The position numbers and the translations under genes are program-made. DNA of 64,000 nt from Streptomyces nojiriensis. GTDB taxonomy: Bacteria > Actinomycetota > Actinomycetes > Streptomycetales > Streptomycetaceae. Of this stretch, positions 43,007 to 50,941 are shown piece by piece. Below the pieces are notes generated by a model. That model made no database searches. It was given only the letters and a program-made list of their open reading frames with translations, and was not told the origin of the DNA. The DNA lies in assembly GCF_017639205.1 (NCBI RefSeq), contig NZ_CP071139.1, positions 2,418,001 through 2,482,000 of the forward strand, in the 5' to 3' direction. The number at the start of each line of letters is the position of its first letter. Position 1 is the first letter of the stretch.

Positions 43007-45354
43007 GTACGGACCGCCAAGCCGAGCCCGCTGCCGCCGAGGAACCGGCCGCCGAGGCCTCGCCGGCCGACGCGGACCAGAACCGACCCGACAAGGCACG
43101 GGCCGCGGAGCCGGAGGCTGAGCCGGACGGGTCCGGGACCGCCGAACCGGCCGGGGCCGAGGACGGGAGCGTCGCCCTGCACGGCGAGGCCGGTGACGGG
43201 GGTCCGGGGGCTGAGCCCCCGGTTTCGGGAAGGGGCGGGGTGGGGGAAGGCCCCGCAGGGCCCGAGGCCGAGGCAGGCCCGGAGACCGCCCCTGCGGCAG
43301 CCGACGACCCCGCCGGGTCCGAGGCCGAAGCCGACGCAGCGCAATCCGCCGAGCCGGCCGCCGAGGCCCAGGCGGCGCCCGCGCTCTCCGAGGCACAGGC
43401 CGAACTGGCCGCCCAGAAGATCGAGCGGGAGCGGATCGCCCGGCGCAAGGCCGAGCGGGAGGCGCCCGTCGAGGCCGGGGCGAAGCTCAGCGGGAAGGCC
43501 GCCGACCTGCTGGCCGCCGTACGGGCCGTGGAGAGCGGCACGAAGCCCTCCGCCGTGTACTTCGACGAGGCCCCGGCCGCGCCCCGCAGGCCGGCCCCCG
43601 CTCCCGCCGCGCCGCGCCCCGCCACCCCCGCCGCGGTGGCCGCGCCCGCGCCCTCCGCCGACACCGTCGAGGGCGTACGGGCCGTACTGGCCCGCGGTGG
43701 CGCCCCCGAGGCCCTGGCCGCCCCCGCCGCGGCGGCCTTGGGCGAGGACGCCGCCGGGCAGCTCACCGAGAACCCCTGGCGGCTGCTGTCGCTCGCCGCC
43801 GTACGTCCGGCCCAGGCCGACGGCTTCGCCCGGGCCCTGCTGGGCCCCGGGGCGGGTCCCGGGGACGAGCGCCGCACCACCGTCCTGGTGGGCTGGCTGC
43901 TGGCCCAGGCCGGGCTGAAGGGACACACCGCCCTGGAGGCCCCGGTGCTGGAGAAGGCCCTGGCCCAGTACGGCGTACCGGATCCGGCCGAGGCCCTGGA
44001 ACAGGCCATCGCCGAGGGCTCGGTGCTGGTCTTCCACGAGCCCCTGGGGCCGCCGGCCGGCGAGGACGCCGAAGGCGCCGAGGACGCGGCGCAGCCCGTC
44101 CGGCTGCTCGTGGGCCTGGAGGGTGCCGCCATGGCCGAGGAGAGCCTGGCCGACGGCCTGGCCCGGCTGGCCGCCGGCGCCTTCGACGCCCCCGGGGACT
44201 GGGAGCGGGCCGCCGGGTCCGCGCCGAGCCCCTCCGCCGCCGAGCTGATCCGCGCGGTCGCGGGCCACGGCCTCGTCACCCACACCGGCGGCGAGGCCGC
44301 CCGCGCCGAACCGGCCGCCCTGGCCGCCGCGGCCCGGGAGCTGGGCCTGCGGGTCTGCGTGGCCGCGCACGCCCCCGGCGGCGGCCCGGACCCGGTGACC
44401 GTGACGGGGCTGCTGTCCGGCGCCGAGGGGCCCGGGCGGGACGCGGACGGCCAGTTCGCACTGGACCTGCTGGTGGTGCTGGACGCGCCGCAGCTGGACG
44501 TGGAGACCGCGGCCGCGCTGGTGGAGTCCGTCCCGGACGGGGCCCGGCTGGTGCTCTCCGGGGACCCCGGCGTGCTCGGGTCCGCCGGGGCCGGTCGGGT
44601 GTTCGCCGATGTGCTGGCGGCCCGTACCTGCCCGCAGCTGGTCTCCCGCACCCCCGACCCGGGCCCCCTCGGCGAGCTCGTCTCCGGGATCGGCATCGGG
44701 GAGCTGAACCAGGTGGACGCTCCCGGCAAGGAGGTCGTCATCGTCCCGGTGAAGGACGCCGGGGAAGCCGTGCACCGGGCCGTGCAGCTGGTGGCGGAAT
44801 CGGTGCCGCGGGCCTTCGGGATCCCGGCGGAGAGCGTGCAGGTGATCACCCCGGGCCACGGCGGCTCGGCGGGCACCCGGGCGCTGAACGCCGCCCTGAA
44901 GGAGCGCCTGAACCCCGGCCCGGGCCGCTTCGGCGGCTTCGACGCCGGTGACCGGGTCGTCCACGTGCCGTCCGCCGGGCGGGCGCTGGCGGCCCGGGTG
45001 GTGTCGGCCGACGCCGAGGGCCTGCACCTGGACCGGGCGGGCGCGCGGATCGTCGTACCGAAGGAGCTCGTCGAGTCGCAGGTGCGGCACGGCTGGGCGG
45101 TGACGGCGCACCAGGCCGTGGGCACGCGCTGGCCGGCGGTGGTCGTCGTCCTGCCGGGTGACGCGGCGCAGGCGCTGTCGCGGGACTGGGTCTACACGGC
45201 GTTCGGGCGGGGCGAACGGCACCTGTCCGTGGTGCACGGGGTCGACCAGGCACTGCCGCACGCGGTGGCCGAGGTGCCGGCGAAGCCCCGTACGACGCGC
45301 CTGACGGGCCTGCTGACGGCCCTGGCGACGGCGGGCACGCAGCAGCCGGAGTGA
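43003..45354 (+). CDS. RecD2-like protein with degenerate helicase motifs
   Basis: Predicted 783 aa. Residues 1-230 are Ala/Glu/Pro-rich and disordered, with a charged helix near 130-160 (AELAAQKIERERIARRKAER). Residues about 230-340 are helical and may correspond to the RecD2 helical-hairpin part. The C-terminal 400 residues follow RecD2 helicase order, but key motifs are altered. Where GGPGTGKT is expected there is THTGGEAARAE (426-436). Walker B DE is replaced by Leu493-Asp494 in LLVVLDAPQLD. Motif III is LSGDPGVLGSAGAGRVF without the Gln. Motif V is AVTAHQAVGTRWPAVVVVLP and motif VI is VYTAFGRGER. ATP hydrolysis looks unlikely. It starts with GTG overlapping the aldo/keto reductase stop. 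Confidence 0.85.
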   Translation: MSTDRQAEPAAAEEPAAEASPADADQNRPDKARAAEPEAEPDGSGTAEPAGAEDGSVALHGEAGDGGPGAEPPVSGRGGVGEGPAGPEAEAGPETAPAAADDPAGSEAEADAAQSAEPAAEAQAAPALSEAQAELAAQKIERERIARRKAEREAPVEAGAKLSGKAADLLAAVRAVESGTKPSAVYFDEAPAAPRRPAPAPAAPRPATPAAVAAPAPSADTVEGVRAVLARGGAPEALAAPAAAALGEDAAGQLTENPWRLLSLAAVRPAQADGFARALLGPGAGPGDERRTTVLVGWLLAQAGLKGHTALEAPVLEKALAQYGVPDPAEALEQAIAEGSVLVFHEPLGPPAGEDAEGAEDAAQPVRLLVGLEGAAMAEESLADGLARLAAGAFDAPGDWERAAGSAPSPSAAELIRAVAGHGLVTHTGGEAARAEPAALAAAARELGLRVCVAAHAPGGGPDPVTVTGLLSGAEGPGRDADGQFALDLLVVLDAPQLDVETAAALVESVPDGARLVLSGDPGVLGSAGAGRVFADVLAARTCPQLVSRTPDPGPLGELVSGIGIGELNQVDAPGKEVVIVPVKDAGEAVHRAVQLVAESVPRAFGIPAESVQVITPGHGGSAGTRALNAALKERLNPGPGRFGGFDAGDRVVHVPSAGRALAARVVSADAEGLHLDRAGARIVVPKELVESQVRHGWAVTAHQAVGTRWPAVVVVLPGDAAQALSRDWVYTAFGRGERHLSVVHGVDQALPHAVAEVPAKPRTTRLTGLLTALATAGTQQPE

Positions 45355-45359
45355 ACCGG

Positions 45360-45393
45360 CCGTGGCCCCCGCCCGGGAGGGCGTGGGCCACGG
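45360..45393. terminator. Bidirectional hairpin after RecD2-like gene
   Basis: CGTGGCCC (45361-45368) pairs with GGGCCACG (45385-45392), and an inner CGCCC/GGGCG stem closes on a four-base loop. It starts just past the stop at 45354 and also faces the convergent gene ending at 45407. Confidence 0.8.
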
Positions 45394-45406
45394 ATCAGGG
45401 GCGGGG

Positions 45407-46057
45407 TCAGGCCGGGGTCAGCCCCGGCTCAGCGGCCTCGTCCTCGTCGAACTCGTCGGCCTCCTCGTCGAAGACGGAGCTGACGTCGAACCGGTGCAGC
45501 ACGTCCTGCGGATCGATGTGCCCGAAGGGCGAGCCCAGCCACTCCCCCGGTTCCGCCACCTCCTCCGAGGCCGCGATCCAGAGCGTGGAATCACCCTCCT
45601 CCAGCCCGAAGTCCTTGTAGCGGGAGGCGATCTCGTCGGGCTCGTACTCCCCGAAGAGGACGCCCAGTGCGTCGGCGCTTCCGCCGTCGCCCACGAATTC
45701 GGCGTCCCGGTCGTGCGCGGCGACCCGTTCGGCCTGGGCGATCAGCCGGGCCGGTTCGACCACGGCGTAGTCGCGGCGGATGAGCACGCTGAAGGCGGCG
45801 GGCTCGGCGGGGCCGGTGTACGGGACACCGTCCTCGGGCGTGGGGATCTCGAAGGGGGTGACCTCGTCGTACCGGTCGTAGAGGAGTTCGTCGTACACCT
45901 CGGCCGCGGCGGCGAGTTCGTTGAACGCGGCGTAGACGTCCGGGTCCTCGTCCCCGATCCGGTGCTCGACCGCGGCGAGGTGACGGTCGAGCGCGGCCTT
46001 GACCGCCTCGGCGGCGGCGCGTACCTCGGCAACAGTGGGCAGATCGGCATCAGACAT
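45407..46057 (-). CDS. Acidic conserved hypothetical protein
   Basis: Predicted 216 aa from the ATG at 46057 (MSDADLPTVAEVRAAAEAVK); the frame extends upstream without a start signal. It has no signal peptide or membrane segment. The N-terminal 60 residues are helical, and the middle contains SVLIRRDYAVVEPARLIAQA. The C-terminus is very acidic (FDEEADEFDEDEAAEP). It is not recognised as a named domain, but the layout is that of a conserved streptomycete protein. A TAGCGT hexamer seven bases before the ATG suggests a leaderless transcript. It diverges from the DUF5703 gene with only 47 bases between, so the promoters must overlap. Confidence 0.75.
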   Translation of the reverse strand: MSDADLPTVAEVRAAAEAVKAALDRHLAAVEHRIGDEDPDVYAAFNELAAAAEVYDELLYDRYDEVTPFEIPTPEDGVPYTGPAEPAAFSVLIRRDYAVVEPARLIAQAERVAAHDRDAEFVGDGGSADALGVLFGEYEPDEIASRYKDFGLEEGDSTLWIAASEEVAEPGEWLGSPFGHIDPQDVLHRFDVSSVFDEEADEFDEDEAAEPGLTPA

Positions 46058-46104
46058 AGAGCAGACGCTATCCGTAGCAGGGCTCTGCCCGCACAATAGA
46101 TGCG

Positions 46105-46293
46105 ATGCCGGAATACGAATTCGTCGACGTGTACGTGCCCCGCGGTGTTCCTCGCAAGGAGGCGACCCGCCTGTTGACCGACCATGCCGAGTACGGGAAC
46201 TGGGAACTCGACCGACTGAGCCTGTACCGGGACGGCAGTCGCCGTGTGCGACTGCGCCGCCGGATCATCCGTCAGGTCCGCGCGACCTGGTGA
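46105..46293 (+). CDS. DUF5703-family small basic protein
   Basis: Predicted 62 aa. The sequence MPEYEFVDVYVPRGVPRKEA continues with LLTDHAEYGNWELDRLSLYR and ends in a strongly basic stretch SRRVRLRRRIIRQVRATW. I recognise it as the conserved actinobacterial DUF5703 family; its function is unknown. The basic tail could bind nucleic acid or acidic phospholipid. No ribosome-binding site is present; CACAAT seven bases upstream may be a leaderless -10 element. It diverges from the acidic protein gene, and a hairpin at 46294-46319 follows the stop immediately. Confidence 0.85.
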   Translation: MPEYEFVDVYVPRGVPRKEATRLLTDHAEYGNWELDRLSLYRDGSRRVRLRRRIIRQVRATW

Positions 46294-46319
46294 CGCGGGC
46301 CCCGGGGGCGGGGCCCGCG
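46294..46319. terminator. Bidirectional terminator before chaplin gene
   Basis: A perfect 11-bp stem, CGCGGGCCCCG (46294-46304) with CGGGGCCCGCG (46309-46319), has a GGGG loop and lies between the convergent DUF5703 and chaplin stops. Confidence 0.8.
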
Positions 46320-46332
46320 CCGTGAACATCCG

Positions 46333-47142
46333 TCAGGCGGCCTTGCGGGCCCGCCGGTAGAGCACGGTGCCGGCGAGCAGCAGGCCGCCCGCGAGCGGCA
46401 GCCCGGCGGTGAGGACGTCACCGGACCCGGTGGCGGCGAGGCCGACGGCCGGACCGGGGTTGTTGCTCCCGGTGCCGGGCCCGGGGTGCGTGACCGGGGT
46501 GCCGGGACCGCTACCGGGGTTGCCCGGAGTTCCGGGGTTACCAGGATTGCCGGGGTTGCCCGGGTTGCCGGGGTTACCAGGATTGCCGGGGTTGCCCGGG
46601 TTGCCGGGGTTACCAGGGTTACCCGGGTTGCCGGGGTTACCCGGGTTGCCGGGGTTACCCGGGTTGCCGGGGTTACCCGGGTTGCCGGGGTTCCCAGGGT
46701 TGCCGGGGTTACCCGGGTTGCCGGGGTTACCCGGGTTCCCAGGGTTGCCGGGGTTACCCGGGTTGCCGGGGTTACCCGGGTTCCCAGGGTTGCCGGGGTT
46801 GCCGGGGTTCCCAGGGTTGCCGGGGTGGTCGTCGCACGGTTCTTCGTCGCCCGGGTGGTGCGGCTTCGGGGGCTTCGGCTTGGCGTGGCCCGGTCCGTTC
46901 GCGCAGTGGTTCCCGAAGGCCGGGTTGAGGGCTCCCACCACCGTGATCGTGTTCCCGCAGGCGTTCACCGGCGCGTCCACGGGCGCCTGCAGGTTGTTCC
47001 CGGACAGCAGGCCCGGAGAGTTCGCGGCGTGCCCCGAGGCGCCGGAGTCCGCGTGTGCGTAGCCGCCGCCCATCGCGAGGACACCCCCCGCGGCCGCCAT
47101 GGTGATCAGGGTCTTCCTGGTGACCTGTGCCGGTCGTCGCAT
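46333..47142 (-). CDS. Long chaplin, single chaplin domain, NPG linker, sortase signal
   Basis: Predicted 269 aa secreted, wall-anchored hydrophobin-like protein. The ATG at 47142 follows GGGGACG. A signal peptide (1-32) ends in YAHADS. One chaplin domain (about 33-82) has C62 and C80 in [22 protein letters not shown] charged linker follows, then residues 107-210 consist of PG plus 34 triplets (33 NPG, one TPG). The sorting signal LAATG is at 235-239, followed by a membrane helix and RRARKAA. Sortase should attach it to peptidoglycan. It sits where S. coelicolor has chpC next to chpH, but the long chaplins I recall have two chaplin domains, so this is an unusual architecture. Confidence 0.92.
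   Translation of the reverse strand: MRRPAQVTRKTLITMAAAGGVLAMGGGYAHADSGASGHAANSPGLLSGNNLQAPVDAPVNACGNTITVVGALNPAFGNHCANGPGHAKPKPPKPHHPGDEEPCDDHPGNPGNPGNPGNPGNPGNPGNPGNPGNPGNPGNPGNPGNPGNPGNPGNPGNPGNPGNPGNPGNPGNPGNPGNPGNPGNPGNPGNPGNPGNPGNPGNPGTPGNPGSGPGTPVTHPGPGTGSNNPGPAVGLAATGSGDVLTAGLPLAGGLLLAGTVLYRRARKAA
46513..46824 (-). repeat. 34-unit 9-base tandem repeat encoding NPG
   Basis: A 9-base unit (on the plus strand variants of CCGGGGTTN) is repeated without interruption in frame inside the long chaplin gene, encoding Asn-Pro-Gly with a single Thr-Pro-Gly near the end. Units differ only at a few synonymous positions, implying recent expansion or ongoing homogenisation. Length polymorphism between strains is likely. 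Confidence 0.95.
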
Positions 47143-47254
47143 CTGTACTCGTCCCCTGGTGTGTGCGTTTCGGCCGTCGTCCGACGGCCCGGCCCACCCG
47201 GCTCCCCTGCCCGGTGCGCCGGAAGTGAAGGAAATCCGGGCCGGAAAGCCCGGT

Positions 47255-47286
47255 GGCCCCGGAGCGCTGGGATGCGCTCCGGGGCC
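47255..47286 (-). terminator. Terminator downstream of chpH
   Basis: A perfect 13-bp stem, GGCCCCGGAGCGC (47255-47267) with its complement (47274-47286), has a six-base loop and lies 16 bases past the chpH stop. Confidence 0.8.
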
Positions 47287-47302
47287 GAAGACTTCAGACG
47301 CG

Positions 47303-47536
47303 TCAGGCGTTGACGCAGGTGTTGCCGAAGGCCGGGTTCAGCAGGCCGATGACGGAAACCGTGTTGCCGCAGACGTTCACGGGGATGTGAACGGGAACCT
47401 GCACCACGTTGCCGGACAGGACACCGGGCGAACCGATGGCCGCACCCTGCGCACCCGCATCGGCGTGGGCCAGACCCGCACCCGCGAGAACCAGGCCACC
47501 GGTGGCAGCCACTGCGGCGACAACCTTCTTGATCAT
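47303..47536 (-). CDS. chpH: Short chaplin ChpH
   Basis: Predicted 77 aa, the same length as S. coelicolor ChpH. The ATG at 47536 follows AGGAGGAACA. A signal peptide (about 1-26, MIKKVVAAVAATGGLVLAGA) is followed by one chaplin domain with C56 and C74 in VNVCGNTVSVIGLLNPAFGN. Short chaplins are secreted, assemble into amyloid fibrils at air-water interfaces and, with rodlins, coat aerial hyphae and spores. The domain lacks a wall-anchoring signal. Long chaplins such as the adjacent product may nucleate it. ChpH is one of the minimal set needed for aerial growth in S. coelicolor. It is terminated by 47255-47286. Confidence 0.96.
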   Translation of the reverse strand: MIKKVVAAVAATGGLVLAGAGLAHADAGAQGAAIGSPGVLSGNVVQVPVHIPVNVCGNTVSVIGLLNPAFGNTCVNA

Positions 47537-47665
47537 TGTTCCTCCTAGTTGGCAATGCGGTCCCAGCCGCGGACCGCAACACCTGTAACGAGGAGGGTTC
47601 ACCGGGGCTACGAGCGTATGAGTGCATTCACTCTTCTCAGTGGAATGCGCACACCTTCTCGAATC

Positions 47666-48991
47666 TCAGGCGTTGTCGATGAACCGGTCGAGCACCCGCA
47701 CACCGAACTTGAGTCCGTCGACCGGCACCCGCTCGTCCACACCGTGGAACATCCCGGCGAAGTCCAGCTCCGGAGGCAGCTGCAGCGGCGCGAAGCCGAA
47801 GCAGCGGATGCCGAGGTCGTCGAAGGACTTGGCGTCCGTACCGCCCGAGAGCATGTACGGGACCGCCCTCGCGATCGGGTCCTCGGCCTTCAGGGCACCC
47901 TGCATGGCGTCCACCAGCCTGCCGTCGAAGTCCGTCTCCAGCGCCTTGTCGCCGTGCACGTCCTCCCGCTTCACGCGCGGGCCGAGGATCCGGTCCAGGT
48001 CGGCGAAGAACTCGTCCTCGTAGCCCGGCAGGAACCGGCCGTCGACGTGGGCCGTCGCCTGGCCGGGGATGACGTTGACCTTGTAGCCGGCGCCGAGCAT
48101 CGTCGGGGCGGCCGAGTTGCGCAGCGTCGCGCCGACCATCTTGGCGATGCCGCCGAGCTTGGCGAGGGTCGCATCCATGTTGTCGGGGTCCAGGGGGGTC
48201 CCGAGCGCGTCCGAGAGCTCGTCCAGGAAGCTGCGCACCGTCTTGGTCACGCGGACCGGCCACTGGTGGCGGCCGAGCCTGCCCACGGCCTCGCACAGCT
48301 CCGTGATGGCGTTGTCGCTGTTGGTCATGGAGCCGTGGCCCGCGGTGCCCTCCACCGTGAGCCGCATCCAGTGCATGCCCTTCTGGGCGGTCTCCACGAG
48401 GTAGAGCCGCAGGTTCTCGTTGACCGTGAAGGAGAAGCCGCCGACCTCGCCGATCGCCTCGGTGACGCCCTCGAACAGGCCCGGGTGCTTGTCGACGAGG
48501 TGCCGGGCCCCGTAGATGCCGCCCGCCTCCTCGTCGGCGAGGAAGGCCAGCACGATGTCCCGCGGGGGCTTGCGCCCGCTGCGCATCCGGTCGCGTACGA
48601 CGGCCAGCGTCATCGCGTCCATGTCCTTCATGTCGACGGCGCCGCGGCCCCACACGCAGCCGTCGGCGATCTCGCCCGCGAAGGGGTCGTACGTCCAGTC
48701 GGCGGCGTTGGCCGGAACCACGTCGGTGTGCCCGTGGATCAGCAGCGCCGGCCGCGAGGGGTCCTCCCCCTCGATCCGCGCCACGGTCGAGGCGCGCCCC
48801 TTGTGCGATTCGAAGATCTGCGGCTCCAGCCCGACCTCGGCGAGCTTCTCGGCGACCCATTCCGCCGCCTTGCGCTCCCCGGGGCCCGAGTGGTCCCCGT
48901 AGTTGCTGGTGTCGATCCGGATGAGGTCCCGGCAGAGGTCGACCACCTCGTCCTCACCGGAGACGGTCCTGCCCGTGCTCGACTCGCTCAC
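47666..48991 (-). CDS. M20-family metallopeptidase
   Basis: Predicted 441 aa from the GTG at 48991 behind GGAGGAAGCAGC. Di-zinc ligands are visible in the expected order: LLIHGHTDVVP (His and catalytic Asp), WGRGAVDMKD (bridging Asp), LADEEAGG (general-base Glu and ligand Glu), and a C-terminal His in MFHGVDERVP. A dimerisation or lid domain (about 190-310) includes GTAGHGSM. Members cleave dipeptides, acyl-amino acids or carbamoyl amino acids. The substrate cannot be fixed, and there is no signal peptide. It is transcribed independently of the chaplins. The start faces the tRNA-Leu gene. Confidence 0.92.
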   Translation of the reverse strand: MSESSTGRTVSGEDEVVDLCRDLIRIDTSNYGDHSGPGERKAAEWVAEKLAEVGLEPQIFESHKGRASTVARIEGEDPSRPALLIHGHTDVVPANAADWTYDPFAGEIADGCVWGRGAVDMKDMDAMTLAVVRDRMRSGRKPPRDIVLAFLADEEAGGIYGARHLVDKHPGLFEGVTEAIGEVGGFSFTVNENLRLYLVETAQKGMHWMRLTVEGTAGHGSMTNSDNAITELCEAVGRLGRHQWPVRVTKTVRSFLDELSDALGTPLDPDNMDATLAKLGGIAKMVGATLRNSAAPTMLGAGYKVNVIPGQATAHVDGRFLPGYEDEFFADLDRILGPRVKREDVHGDKALETDFDGRLVDAMQGALKAEDPIARAVPYMLSGGTDAKSFDDLGIRCFGFAPLQLPPELDFAGMFHGVDERVPVDGLKFGVRVLDRFIDNA

Positions 48992-49156
48992 GCTGCTTCC
49001 TCCCACTGATCAGTACCGAACCCCCATCCTCCCGCCCCGGGCCGCTCTCCCCAAGGGCGATCCTCGGTCGTCGGGGGGTGTGATCGAGGACCCCGGAATG
49101 TTTGGTAATGTTTTCCACGTCGGAACGGCCCGCGAGGGACGCGAGACAGACACCTT

Positions 49157-49244
49157 GTCCGGGTGGCGGAATGGCAGACGCGCTAGCTTGAGGTGCTAGT
49201 GCCCTTTATCGGGCGTGGGGGTTCAAGTCCCCCCTCGGACACCA
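49157..49244 (+). tRNA. tRNA-Leu, anticodon GAG
   Basis: Long-variable-arm (class II) tRNA. The acceptor stem GTCCGGG pairs with CTCGGAC (one G:T). The anticodon arm is CTAGC-TTGAGGT-GCTAG, giving anticodon GAG, which reads CUC and CUU. The variable arm TGCCC...GGGCG and the T arm GGGGG-TTCAAGT-CCCCC are normal. The discriminator is A at 49241, and CCA (49242-49244) is encoded in the DNA. A long hairpin follows at 49261. Confidence 0.97.
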
Positions 49245-49260
49245 TGGTCATACGACCTGG

Positions 49261-49303
49261 AAGAGCCGGTCAGAGCGACGCTGAGTCGCACTGGCCGGCT
49301 CTT
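49261..49303. terminator. Terminator after tRNA-Leu
   Basis: AAGAGCCGGTCAG (49261-49273) pairs with CTGGCCGGCTCTT (49291-49303) with one G:T pair. An inner GCGAC/GTCGC stem extends it, and a T run follows. It should also stop the convergent sigma-factor transcript. Confidence 0.8.
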
Positions 49304-49379
49304 TCGTCGTCCCGCGGCGTGCGGCGCCCCGGTGGAGCCGGCGCGGGCCGGCAGTGCCGGTCACCGGGGGCGCGCGGGG

Positions 49380-50336
49380 TCAGCCCTGTCCGTCCTCCAG
49401 CCAGGGGCGGAGCTTCTCCGGATTGCGGACCGCCCAGATGCGCGTGACCCGGTCGCCGCTGAGCTCGAAGGCCGCCACCGTCACGGTGATCCCGGTGTGC
49501 TGGGCGACCAGGCCGGGCCGGCCGTTGACCGAGCGTTCCAGGAGCTTCAGTCCGGGAGCCCTGTCGGCGATCTGGATCAGGTACTCGGCGATGCGCGCGG
49601 CGCCCTCGACCGGGCGCAGTGCGGCGCCGACCAGTCCGCCGCCGTCGGCGATCATCGCGGCGTCGGGGGCCAGCAGGCCGACGAGGGCCTTGATGTCCCC
49701 GGCTTCCCAGGCCTCCTTGAAGTTCCGTACCAGAGGGGCCTGTCCGGCCGTCGGGGCCGTCGGGACCTGCGCGGCGCCCACCCGTCGGCGGGCCGACGTC
49801 GCCAGCTGCCGGCAGGCCGCCGGCGTCCGGCCGACGATCGCGGCTATCTCGGCGAAGGGGTAGCGGAAGACGTCGTGGAGGATGAACGCGACGCGTTCGG
49901 CCGGGGTCATCGACTCCAGTACGACGAGGAAGGCCATGTTGACCGACTCGTCGAGGGTGACCCGGTCGGCCGGGTCCACCGGCCCGGCCCCGCCGCCCGC
50001 CGGGCCGCTGATCCACTCCGCGCGGTCGGGCAGCGGCTCGGGGACCCATTCGCCGACGTAGCGCTCGCGCCGCGCCCGCGCCGAGCCGAGCAGGTCCAGG
50101 CAGATGCGGCCGGCGACCGTCGTCAGCCAGGCGCCGGGCGACTCGACGGCCTCCTGCTTCTGCTTCGGCATGGCGTACCAGCGCGCGTAGGTCTCCTGTA
50201 CCGCGTCCTCGGCCTCGGCCAGCGAACCGAGCAGCCGGTAGGCGAGGTTGGTGAGGTGTCCCCGCTCCCCGACGATCGCGTCCAGGGCCGGATCGGACCC
50301 GCCACCCCCGCGCACGGACGACGTACTCATGCTCAC
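49380..50336 (-). CDS. ECF41-type sigma factor with C-terminal SnoaL-like domain
   Basis: Predicted 318 aa from the GTG at 50336 behind GGGGGAG. Sigma region 2 (about 15-85) contains LLGSLAEAEDAVQETYARWY. Region 4 (about 125-185) contains VAFILHDVFRYPFAEIAAIV. These are joined by the linker motif WVPEPL (97-102), typical of ECF41. The extra C-terminal domain (about 200-318) is NTF2/SnoaL-like and ends with NPEKL (305-309), the counterpart of the NPDKL signature through which this domain regulates sigma activity in place of an anti-sigma factor. No carboxymuconolactone decarboxylase or oxidoreductase gene, the usual ECF41 partner, is adjacent; a small membrane protein gene is divergent instead. 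Confidence 0.93.
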   Translation of the reverse strand: MSMSTSSVRGGGGSDPALDAIVGERGHLTNLAYRLLGSLAEAEDAVQETYARWYAMPKQKQEAVESPGAWLTTVAGRICLDLLGSARARRERYVGEWVPEPLPDRAEWISGPAGGGAGPVDPADRVTLDESVNMAFLVVLESMTPAERVAFILHDVFRYPFAEIAAIVGRTPAACRQLATSARRRVGAAQVPTAPTAGQAPLVRNFKEAWEAGDIKALVGLLAPDAAMIADGGGLVGAALRPVEGAARIAEYLIQIADRAPGLKLLERSVNGRPGLVAQHTGITVTVAAFELSGDRVTRIWAVRNPEKLRPWLEDGQG

Positions 50337-50370
50337 GACCGCTCCCCCTCGCCCGCCTCTCGGTGCCTCG

Positions 50371-50397
50371 CCTCACATTTCGCGGGCCCACGTCGTC
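50371..50397 (+). promoter_or_regulatory. Candidate ECF41-type promoter
   Basis: CCTCACA (50371-50377) and CGTC (50394-50397) are separated by 16 bases. As I recall it, the ECF41 consensus is TGTCACA-16-CGTC, so the -35 matches at five of seven positions and the spacing is exact. It lies between the sigma gene and the divergent membrane protein gene, oriented toward the latter. Confidence 0.5.
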
Positions 50398-50452
50398 GGA
50401 CTACCGAGACCATATCGATCTACGCCGTGAGGCAGAAGAGGGGACCGCCACC

Positions 50453-50836
50453 ATGGCCACACTGACGACGGAGAAGCCGCGTACCTTCACCTTCCTGCAG
50501 GTCACCGTCGGCCTGCAGACCTTGGCCATCTTCTTCCAGGCGGTCACCGCCGGGGTGCTGCTGTCCTCCGCCCACGGCGAGCTGCTGCACGGCATCGGAG
50601 CGCGCGTGATGTACGGGGCGACGATGCTGTACGTGATCGCGGCGGTGCTGGCGTGGCGGCCGGGCGGCGGGTCGCCCCGGCCCGTCCTGTACTCGTCGGG
50701 CTTCCTCGTCCTCGCCTCGGTGCAGGTGGTCCTGGGCATCGCGCGCGTGCCGTCGGTCCATGTCCCCCTGGGTGTCACGATGTTTGCCCTGAGCCTGCTC
50801 GCGCTGAGCCGCAGGCCGTCGGCCCGCCGGTCCTGA
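50453..50836 (+). CDS. Small four-helix membrane protein
   Basis: Predicted 127 aa from the ATG at 50453 (MATLTTEKPRTFTFLQVTVG), with GGGGACC nearby. Four hydrophobic segments (about 12-35, 48-66, 74-92, 97-115) are joined by short loops, with a basic C-terminus RRPSARRS. It is not recognised beyond a general DoxX-like size and topology. It diverges from the ECF41 sigma gene, and a matching promoter candidate lies between, so it may be the sigma target. A strong terminator follows at 50846. Confidence 0.75.
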   Translation: MATLTTEKPRTFTFLQVTVGLQTLAIFFQAVTAGVLLSSAHGELLHGIGARVMYGATMLYVIAAVLAWRPGGGSPRPVLYSSGFLVLASVQVVLGIARVPSVHVPLGVTMFALSLLALSRRPSARRS

Positions 50837-50845
50837 TCGGCGCAA

Positions 50846-50889
50846 CAGGGCAGGTCAGAGCGGCGCAATATCGCCCTGACCTGCCCTTT
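50846..50889 (+). terminator. Intrinsic terminator with U tract
   Basis: AGGGCAGGTCAG (50846-50857) pairs with CTGACCTGCCCT (50875-50886), with an inner GGCG/CGCC stem, and is followed by TTTTGC. It is one of the most classical terminators in the window. Confidence 0.9.
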
Positions 50890-50941
50890 TGCTATGTTGG
50901 GATCACATCGGAGGGGCAGACCGGCTGATGGAGGTCCCGTG

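Noticed and set aside
46513..46824. The 9-base tandem repeat as a possible CRISPR array or non-coding satellite
   Set aside because: There are no spacers, the units are contiguous and in frame with the chaplin gene, and they encode NPG between a chaplin domain and a sortase motif.
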